Shown here: positions 53,637-62,500 of the stretch, in pieces
Position numbering within the stretch: position 1 is the stretch's first letter
Layout: each line of letters begins with the position of its first letter
From: Crocinitomicaceae bacterium
Lineage (GTDB): Bacteria; Bacteroidota; Bacteroidia; Flavobacteriales_D; Crocinitomicaceae
Assembly (NCBI GenBank): GCA_016708105.1
Contig: JADJGJ010000004.1
Span: 62,001 to 126,000, forward strand
Direction of reading: 5' to 3'
Length of the DNA stretch: 64,000 bases
Notes under the pieces: generated by a model
What the model saw: the letters and a program-made list of their open reading frames with translations, nothing else
Told to the model about the DNA's origin: nothing
Database searches by the model: none
Translations under genes and position numbers: made by a program

Positions 53637-53960
53637 ATGAAAAGACTAGGCGAAACTCAAAAAATTCTGATCCATCAAATAACGTATGAAACCTCACAAA
53701 ACATAGTCTGTGCTGATTGTGAGTTCATCAACGGAAACGAGCGTTCACGAATTTCAATGCTTATTTCCCATACTGATCTTAATCGCATTATGGCAAAACT
53801 TTACGCTGAAAATTTATTACCAGATGAAGATTGTTTTACATCATTTAAACTAGATGACGGCAGTGAATTCGTGGAGTTGAATTTTAATGAAATGATCGGA
53901 CACAGCGCAGCGCTTGATGAGTTTGTTTTCAATGATAACGTTACTCGCATCCGTGCTTAA
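53637..53960 (+). CDS. Small cytoplasmic protein, unknown
   Basis: The 107-residue protein (start MKRLGETQKILIHQITY) is acidic and lacks a leader. Predicted strands and helices alternate: ISMLISHTDLNRIMAKLYAENLL, FTSFKLDDGSEFVELNFNEM. The ATG at 53637 is preferred over 53586, whose extra residues run through the palindrome. I recognise no family. It is 28 bp upstream of another small gene and probably cotranscribed. Confidence 0.6.
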   Translation: MKRLGETQKILIHQITYETSQNIVCADCEFINGNERSRISMLISHTDLNRIMAKLYAENLLPDEDCFTSFKLDDGSEFVELNFNEMIGHSAALDEFVFNDNVTRIRA

Positions 53961-53988
53961 CAATACTTGAACCTTAACTATTCTATCT

Positions 53989-54345
53989 ATGAAATTATTT
54001 AATTCTTTTGATTTTGAACTTGACACTTCATTTTCGTTGAAAACCGTGGCTGAAGTGACGGAGTTACTCCAGCATGACATGATTTATGTTTATCACCACT
54101 TGAATCCAGGTGATGAGGTAGACTTAAAATTTGCCGGCACAAATCTTAAAGGAGATATTCGTTATCAGGTGTTTTTCAAAACTTTTCTTTTGGGTTATGT
54201 AACCCTTGGAGGATATTTCAGATCGTATTTTGAAGATAATAGCTTGCTTCGTGGGCGCATTTCTTCGGTCACTAAAGAAAAATACCTGCCTATTTCTCAA
54301 CTTGATGTAGAACTGGATATTATAAAATTAAAAAACGCTTCATAA
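53989..54345 (+). CDS. Small protein, weak HIRAN-like resemblance
   Basis: The 118-residue protein lacks a leader. The middle (LNPGDEVDLKFAG...YQVFFKTFLLGYVTLGGYFRSYFEDNSLLRGRISSV) has the order of a HIRAN domain (GD.v.L..., ..v.....LGY......, then a basic strand), but the match is loose. It ends at a strong terminator. It is probably an operon partner of the gene at 53637. Function unknown. Confidence 0.55.
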   Translation: MKLFNSFDFELDTSFSLKTVAEVTELLQHDMIYVYHHLNPGDEVDLKFAGTNLKGDIRYQVFFKTFLLGYVTLGGYFRSYFEDNSLLRGRISSVTKEKYLPISQLDVELDIIKLKNAS

Positions 54346-54394
54346 GTCTTTTGAGCTGGTATTCTGAGTCATGCTGTGGTGAGTATATTCAGAG

Positions 54395-54427
54395 ATCCGG
54401 ATCCCGTTGGGTCCGGATTTTTTATTT
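54395..54427 (+). terminator. Intrinsic terminator after the small gene pair
   Basis: The stem ATCCGGATCCC / GGGTCCGGAT (one-base bulge, GTT loop) is followed by TTTTTTATTT. Confidence 0.85.
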
Positions 54428-54506
54428 CTCCTCAACAGGCAACCGGTGCGCCATTATGCCGTATTTCAGAAAAAATTACCTATCTTTACAAAAACTATCT
54501 TTACTT

Positions 54507-55118
54507 ATGAAGAAATTACTTATTCTATCAGGTGTTGCCGGAATCGTGGCGCTGGTTGCCGCATGTGAAGAGCACGAAGTGATTCCACCACCGGTTCCAA
54601 TTGTTGATCTCAAGTGCGCATGCGATGCTGTGATTGATGATTCAACTGTTCAATATACTGACAGTTGCCGCTATTTCTCTAATAAAACAATTAACACCGG
54701 ATCCTTGTCTACCGCTGAGTATTCCACAACCATTCAGCGCAACAATTTGGTTCACGGTGTTAAACTAACCATTAGCACGTTGGAATGGACTGATGACGGT
54801 TCAAACACACCATCTCTTGAACAATGGCAAGCATTCTTTGACAATAATATGACCCCTGGATACGCCACCGGCTCAATTACAAACGGTGTTTTGGTTGAAT
54901 GGACTGACCCTAACAACAAAGTATGGGTAAGTGATACCGGAGGAGTTTGTTTCAGCAATTTCAGCTTTGTCAGCATGATTCAAGATTCTGATACCACTGG
55001 TGACTATATGCTTTTTGAAGCATCTTTCAACTGTAAGCTTAAAAACTCTGACTACAGTCCGGACAGCATTAAATGTCTTGAAAACGGATACGTGAAATCT
55101 GCATTCAAACTTGAATAA
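54507..55118 (+). CDS. Lipoprotein of unknown function
   Basis: The 203-residue protein has a clear lipoprotein leader (MKKLLILSGVAGIVALVAACEEH, lipobox VAAC). The mature part is a Pro-rich linker then a beta-rich domain with several cysteines (CACDAV, CRYF, VCFSNFSFV, SFNCKL, IKCLENG). I recognise no family. A duplicated -7-like TATCTTTA lies at 54481-54488 and 54496-54503, the latter 3 nt before the ATG. It ends at a terminator at 55148. Confidence 0.75.
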   Translation: MKKLLILSGVAGIVALVAACEEHEVIPPPVPIVDLKCACDAVIDDSTVQYTDSCRYFSNKTINTGSLSTAEYSTTIQRNNLVHGVKLTISTLEWTDDGSNTPSLEQWQAFFDNNMTPGYATGSITNGVLVEWTDPNNKVWVSDTGGVCFSNFSFVSMIQDSDTTGDYMLFEASFNCKLKNSDYSPDSIKCLENGYVKSAFKLE

Positions 55119-55147
55119 TACCAAGTTAACATACATTTTTATAAGAG

Positions 55148-55176
55148 AGGAGACCACGTTCAGGTCTCCTTTTTTT
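55148..55176 (+). terminator. Intrinsic terminator after the lipoprotein gene
   Basis: The stem AGGAGACC / GGTCTCCT with a 7-nt loop is followed by a run of T. Confidence 0.88.
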
Positions 55177-55198
55177 ATACATTTACACTGCGCTTCTC

Positions 55199-55876
55199 TT
55201 GATGAGTACTCCCATTAAAATAGCAATCATTGGTGATTACAATTTTGCGTATCACTCACACAACGCAACAAATCAGGCATTACAGCATTGTGAATCTATT
55301 TTTGATACGCCAATTAATATTTATTGGTTAAATGAAGAGGAATGTTGTACAACCGCTTCAAAATTTGTAGACGAATATGATGGTGTACTCTTAGCACCGG
55401 GGCCATATAAACAAGCCTTTTATTTAACGGCAGTAATTCAAAAACTTTACACTTCAAAAATTCCGGTGCTTGGCACAGGTGACTGTTTTAGACTTTTAAT
55501 TGAAGATTTTTTTAATAGTAAAGGTTTTGATCTTAAAACCGAAAAAATAATTTCTGAAAACCTTGTTGAGGGAAATCACTTCAATGCAATTCAGTTAGAT
55601 AATTTTTCTCCGGATTTTAAAAAATTATTTAAGACCAGATCAGGCACTGAGTATAGCTCTTCCAGATTTTCAATGCTGCCACAATACGCTGACTTGTTAG
55701 TGAGTGATTATGAAATTTGTGCGCGCAACCAGTATTTCGATCCTGAAATAATTCGCAAAAAAAATCACCCCTTTTACCTGTTCACGATGTTTTGCCCGCA
55801 AATGGTTTCAAGTGCAGATTTGCCACATCCGGTTTTTACTTATTTCATTGAAAACGTGATTAAGCTGCAAAGCTGA
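55199..55876 (+). CDS. CTP-synthase C-terminal-related glutamine amidotransferase-like protein
   Basis: The 225-residue cytoplasmic protein resembles the class I GATase family related to the CTP synthase C-terminal region: KIAIIGDYNFAYHSHNATNQAL, DGVLLAPGPYKQ, LGTGDCFRLLIEDFF, HPFYLFTMFCPQMVS...HPVFTYFIENV. In family members the nucleophile lies in a GTCGGFQ-type elbow. Here that position is Gly94 (GTGDCF), and Cys96 is two residues later, so the usual catalytic triad is not in place. It may be inactive, regulatory, or use a shifted Cys. Start at 55199 or 55202. Confidence 0.72.
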   Translation: MMSTPIKIAIIGDYNFAYHSHNATNQALQHCESIFDTPINIYWLNEEECCTTASKFVDEYDGVLLAPGPYKQAFYLTAVIQKLYTSKIPVLGTGDCFRLLIEDFFNSKGFDLKTEKIISENLVEGNHFNAIQLDNFSPDFKKLFKTRSGTEYSSSRFSMLPQYADLLVSDYEICARNQYFDPEIIRKKNHPFYLFTMFCPQMVSSADLPHPVFTYFIENVIKLQS

Positions 55877-55986
55877 AAATAAGTGTAGCTCAACCTCGGA
55901 GCAAGGTCTGTACATTTTACTTCGTAACAACCTTTAATGAAATAAACCAAACCTTCTTGTTCACCAAATAAGAGTGCGGACTAGGA

Positions 55987-56451
55987 TTAGAAATCCAGTT
56001 CTACCAACACTTGATTTTTCTCAACATTTTCAAGTGGTTTGATATTGATTTTTCGGACAACACATGAGTTTTCAGCCTTCAATACGTTCTCCATTTTCAT
56101 TGCTTCAAGAATTAGAATATTGTCTCCTTTTTCAAGCTTATCCCCTTCTTTTGCCAATACGTCAATCACCTTACCCGGCATTGGTGCGCGCAAATCTTTT
56201 TGAGCAATATTTGCACTTCTTTGAATGCCCATTTTATCCAATACCAAATCCAAATCATCCTTAAATTGTAATTCATACGTGGTATGTTTTACCCTGATGC
56301 GCATGATTTTTTCAGCTAATTGGATATTAAGTACCTCTAGAATCAAATTTTGTCCATTTAAATGTAATGAAAATACATTTTCACCTAACACTTTTAAATG
56401 GTCAGACAATATACTTTTTGATATTTGATTTACAAGAATTGTTGTTGGCAT
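55987..56451 (-). CDS. Biotin carboxyl carrier protein-like subunit
   Basis: The 154-residue protein has a C-terminal biotinyl domain with EAMKMEN (biotin Lys119), preceded by the usual APMPGKVIDVLAKEGDKLEKGD. The N-terminal half is a beta-rich extension, as in carriers associated with acyl-CoA or pyruvate-type carboxylases rather than AccB. No biotin carboxylase or carboxyltransferase gene adjoins it. A perfect -7 box (TAATTTTG) lies 4 nt upstream of the ATG, and a second, TAACTTTG, at 56471-56478. Confidence 0.9.
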   Translation of the reverse strand: MPTTILVNQISKSILSDHLKVLGENVFSLHLNGQNLILEVLNIQLAEKIMRIRVKHTTYELQFKDDLDLVLDKMGIQRSANIAQKDLRAPMPGKVIDVLAKEGDKLEKGDNILILEAMKMENVLKAENSCVVRKINIKPLENVEKNQVLVELDF

Positions 56452-56455
56452 AATC

Positions 56456-56463
56456 CAAAATTA
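56456..56463 (-). promoter_or_regulatory. -7 element of the biotin carrier gene, 4 nt from the ATG
   Basis: On the minus strand TAATTTTG, GATT, ATG. A TTTG at 56480-56483 gives a -33 with a 16-nt spacer. A second -7 match is at 56471-56478 (TAACTTTG), with TTAG 19 nt upstream. Confidence 0.55.
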
Positions 56464-56582
56464 ACACTGCCAAAGTTACCAAATTAATAGCGGTTTGCTA
56501 ACTTTCGGAAAATAGAATTACAATTTAAGATGAGACAACTATTGATCATCCCAATTGTATTTCGAAAGCAAAAACTCTACTC

Positions 56583-59500
56583 ATGAAAAAACTGTTCTCA
56601 GTTGTTGCCATTTTTTTTATTCTGGCATCATCACAAATTTCATTCTCACAGCTTGACACAAAACACTATTTCCCGGCATTGTTTGCCAAGGAAGATCACG
56701 GTACCCATTACTTGGTGTTGAGCACCCATTCAAGTGTGCCTTTTGACGTTACTGTTACGGATGGTTCTGGTAATCTTATTACTACATTGACTATTTCCAA
56801 TGCATCATCAACTACGTATATGTTTGGTTCTGGCACCACCAGTCCCCTGCTTGTTACAGAGGCTGAATTGAACACCGCAATGACCAACAAAGGATTGATT
56901 GTCACGGGCGCCTATCCGTTTTATGCAACGGTGCGCGTTGTTGTGAGCGCACAGGCCACAGCAATGACGTCAAAAGGAGAAAAAGCCGCACTGGGAACAG
57001 ATTTCAGAACCGGCCATACATACAACAACACAGGTTATATTAATGGTAAAAGTAATACGTTCGGCATAATAGCAACCGAAGACAATACCACTGTAACTAT
57101 TGATGATATTCGTCCGGGAGTAATTTTCAGAGGTACCACTCCATCAGGCGCACCACTTACTTCTCCCAGCACAACCGTAACACTAAATGCCGGAGAAACG
57201 TATGTGGTAGCTGCATTTTTCAATGAAGCGGGCGCAATTGAAAACACCAACGGGGTAAACGGAACTCACATTACTTCAGACAAACCTATTGCCGTATCAA
57301 CCGGTACCTGGCTGGGTGGAAATCCAATTGTGGGAGGATTACCTTCAAGCGGTAGAGATATTGGCACAGATCAGATTGCTCCTATTGATGTAATTGGGAA
57401 TGAGTATGTATTAATTAAAGGCGAGGGAATAGACAATGAAAAAGTAATTGTGGTTGCGGCTTATGACAACACCGACATTATGCTCAATGGAAACCCTGCC
57501 CCTGTTGCTACAATTGATGCCGGCGATTACTATGTTATTGATGGATCTGTCTTCTCAGGCTTTGACAACCTTTTATTAGAAACTTCAGAAGACGTATATG
57601 TATATCAAACTGCGAACGGAAGTGATGGTTCTACAGATGACAACGAAAGACAACAAGATTTAATATTTATTCCACCTGTGGGCTGTACAGGAAGCAAGAA
57701 TGTAGTGTTGCCAAATGTCAATTGGGTGGGCACGGCTTATATCAACATCATTGCAAATGCAGGTGCTAATGTTTATGTAAACGGCTCTCCGCTCGGAGCC
57801 GGAGATGCAGTTACCGGAACATCTGATTATGTTACCTACAAATTAACCGCGGGCTATACTGGTGATGTAACTGTTACCAGCGATGATTTGATACGTGTTG
57901 CACTGATCAACCTCAGCGGTAATATTGGAGCCGCATGTTATTTTTCAGGATTCACTAAAGACGTAGTAGTTCAAACTCAAACCGTAAACGGAGATAATAT
58001 CGCACTCGAAGGATGTATTCCGGCAAGTTTTACCTTTAGTCTTGATAGTCCTGCAGATGACGCAACCACAATCACCTATACAGTTGGCGGAACAGCCAAC
58101 AACGGTGTTGATTACGGTCATATTGACAACTCGGTGACCATCCCGGCAGGACAAACTTCTGCAACTGTATTTATCAACTCTGTATCAGACGGTATACCTG
58201 AAGGACAAGAATCAATCTATATCATCTATCAACCGGATGCATGTTCGCCTGTTGACACGGCATTTTTATACATTGATGATGCACAACCAATTGAATTCAC
58301 CATTGACGGCACTGATCTTGATTGCTATAATGATAATTCAGGTGAAATACTTGTCAATGCAACAGGCGGATTTCCTGCTTATACTTATCACGTAACAACA
58401 AACGGCGGAACCGGTACAACAACTACTCATACAACAAATCCAATAACCGGACTTGCAGCTGGAACTTATTCTGTTCAGGTTTATGATAGTTATGGATGTA
58501 AAGCTGATGCACTAGTAATAGGTGGTGTGTTTGATGCTGACACAACTTTTTTACCTGATGGTACAGGGGTGAGTTATACAACATCTATCAATATCTCTGG
58601 ATTTGGTGCGGGTGAGGTATTGGATGACATGAGCCAACTTCAACAAGTTTGTGCAACTATGGAACACTCTTATCTGGGCGATTTACAAATCAAAATTATT
58701 TCCCCAAGTGGTCAAGAGGTTATTCTGAAACAGTTTGCCGGTGGAGGCAGTACAGATTTAGGAGAGCCCTTTGCTTCCGGTCCGGTTGATGGTGCTAACA
58801 GTGACCTGACTGATCCGGGTATAGGTTTTGAATATTGCTGGAATGATGCTCCGGTATTTGGTACCATGGTAGCTGAAGCAGGAAACTATACGCACACTAT
58901 TCCGGCATCAACCGGTGGCACCTATACAGATAGTTATTTACCACAAGGGTCATATCAATCATTTCAAAACTTGAACGGACTCTTAGGATCAACCCTTGAT
59001 GGAACATGGACTCTTGAAGTATCAGATCAATATGCGCTTGACAACGGGTACATCTTTAACTGGAATATTTCTTTGATGTCAGATCTACCGGATACACTTG
59101 TAACACTTAATGAACCAACAGAAATTGAAGTGAGTGGTTTTGTTACACAGGCTCAATGCGGAACCAATGATGGTGCCATCAATATTTCAGTTACCGGAGA
59201 TTACCCTCCATATACCTTCGCGTGGTCAAATGGCGCAACTACTGAAGATCTTAGCGGTATTGGTGCAGGCACGTATGAGGTTATTGTTTCTAATTCAAAC
59301 GGATGTGCTGATTCTGCAACATTTATCCTCAACAATATCAGTTCGCTGAATATTACAACTGCCATTACTAATGTTACTTGCGCCGGAGGCAATGACGGAG
59401 CTATTGATGTGACTACTTCAGGAGGTACACCGCCTTATTCTTTCAGTTGGTCTAATGCTTCAACTACTGAAGACATAAGCACACTAACAGCAGGTGTTTA

Positions 59501-62500
59501 TACACTGACTATCACTGACGCAAATGGATGTACCTATGCAGAAGATATCACAGTAAATACGCTGCCCGGAATGGCTATTACACTTAATAATCTCACCAAT
59601 GAGGCATGCGGTACAGCTAACGGATCTATTGATATTTCAGTGAGCGGCGGATCAGGTTCATACGGATATAGCTGGAATAACGGTCAGCTTACACAAGATA
59701 TTTCATCGCTCAACGGAGGAACATACACCATAACAGTAACTGATGGATATGGCTGTACAGCGTCTCAAAATTTCACCCTAATAAATGATGTTTCCAATTG
59801 TTCTGCCTATTGTTATACAGATGCAGTAGTTGAATCAATTATTGATGAGACCTGTGGAAATGCCGCTGGATCAATAGACATCACGGTTGTAAACGCAACT
59901 CAACCTTACACCGTAAGCTGGAGCAATGGTGCAACAACTGAAGATATCACAAATCTTGCCGCAGGCACTTATACCATCACGATAAATGATGCGAATCAAT
60001 GTGAGCACATTGAATCATTCACTGTAGCAAATAACACCTCGGGTCTAGGAATTTCTTCAAGTTCAATTTCAGACGAAACTTGCGGAAACATCAACGGATC
60101 AATTCAAATTACCGCAGCCGGAGGCACACTTCCATATTCCTATTCATGGAGCAATGGGGCTACCACAGATGATATTAGTGGTTTAGCTGCAGGGTCATAC
60201 TCTGTAAGCATCACTGACGGTAATGGATGTACTTACTCAGAATCGTTTGATGTATTAAATAATTCCGGCACCTTGTCTTATACAGGTGTTGTTACCAATG
60301 AATATTGTAATAACAACAATGGAGCAGTAAACATCACTGTCACCGGAGCATCAGGAACAGTTAGCTATGCGTGGTCAAACGGGGCAACCAGCCAAGACAT
60401 TTCTTCATTAAACATTGGAGATTATTCATGCGTTATCACAGATCAAACAGGATGTTCACTTACAACTTCAACTTTCACCGTGGCTAATAACCCGGGCTCT
60501 TTGGATATTTATTCTACAACAATAAACAATGAAAATTGCAGCGACGGACAAGGAGCTATCGATATTAACTTATTGGGTGGCGCAATACCTTACACATTCA
60601 ACTGGAGTAATGGAGCCACCACAGAAGATATTTCGACATTATCAGCCGGAAATTATTCATGCACTGTGACAGATGATAACGGTTGCTCTGTAAGCACCGG
60701 CTCATTGACAGTTTGGAACGGAACAGGGACATTAGATGTAACCACTGATTATGTCCTGGATGAACTTTGCGGAAATGCACAAGGAGCTATTTACGTTACC
60801 ACTACCGGAGGTACTGCGCCATACGCATTCAATTGGAACGATGGCTCAACATCAGAAGACAATGTTGGGCTGATTGCCGGAGCGTATTCACTAAATGTTA
60901 CTGACGCTAACGGTTGCACATTCTCCTTGAATGAAACTGTGAACAACACCGCAGGAACTTTGCAAATTGATAATGCTGTTCTCACTCATGAAAATTGTGG
61001 AAATGGAGCAGGAGCAATTAATATCATCATCAGCGGTGGAACACCTGCTTACACTTACGCCTGGACATCTGGACAAACCAGTCAGGATATTAGCTCAATT
61101 AGTGCAGGAGTTTATGGAGTAACCGTTACTGATGCAAATGGATGTGAGGTAAATGACACCTATACCATATTAAACAATACGGGTACCTTAAGTGCTAGCT
61201 CTATTGGAACGGCAGAACTTTGCAGCAACGCAGCCGGATCAATTGATGTAACTGTAACCGGAGGAACTGCTCCATACACCTTCAACTGGTCCAATGGTGC
61301 AACAACTGAAGATATCAACGGATTGTCAGGCGGAACATATTCTTGTGTAATTACTGATGCATCAGCATGTGAATTTACTTTGGGACCAATCATCATTTCT
61401 AATAACCCGGGTACATTATTGGTTACAGCAACTGTAAGTGATGAAACATGTGCGGCAACAAACGGAGCAGTTGATCTTACTGTAAGCGGAGGCGATGGAG
61501 TATACACCTATTTATGGTCAAACAGCGCTACCTCACAAGATATTTCTTCACTTGGTGCAGGAATCTACTCGTACATTGTAACAGATGGTAACGGATGTAC
61601 AATCAGCGGTTCAGAAACTTTGATTAACACAAGTGGAGCCTTAAGTGCAACTGCATCTATTAACGATGAAAATTGTAATGACAACGCGGGCGCAATTGAC
61701 CTTACGTTAATTGGCGGAACTGCACCATTCATTTTCAACTGGAGCAACGCTGCAACATCTGAAGATATTAACTCACTCAATGAAGGAACCTATTCATGCA
61801 CAATTACAGATGTGAACGGTTGCACTTTTGATACAGGAAACCTCAGTGTTGCAAATAGCGCCGGTACACTTTCTTTGGATAATATTTCAGTAATAAATGA
61901 AAACTGCGGAAACGGAATTGGCTCAATTGACATTACCATTTCAGGCGGAACAGCACCATACACTTACTTGTGGAATACAACCGCAACAACACAAGATATT
62001 CTGTTATTATCTGCCGGAAATTATAGTTGTACAGTTACTGATGCTTCAGGTTGCACACTTGACTTAAACGCAACCGTGAATGACGATCCGGGGAACCTGC
62101 AAATTTTCTCACAAACATTAACCAACGAAAGTTGCGGATCAAATAACGGCTCGGTGAATATCACCGTTGCCGGCGGAACACCTGCATACTCATATGTTTG
62201 GTCAACCGGCGCAACAACGCAAGACATTAGTTCACTCAATGAAGGAAACTATTCTGTGCTCATTTCAGATGCCGGAGGATGTTCGTTCACCGCTGATTTT
62301 AACCTGATAAATTCCGGAGGAAACATGACCATCAGCGGTTCAGTAATTGGCAATGAAGTGTGCGGCAATTCAGCCGGAAGTATTGATATCACATTAACTG
62401 ACGGTACTGCTCCATTTTTATTTAACTGGTCAAATGGCGCCGTAAATGAAGACATTACAGATCTAACAGCCGGAACATATTCTGTTACGATCACTGACAT

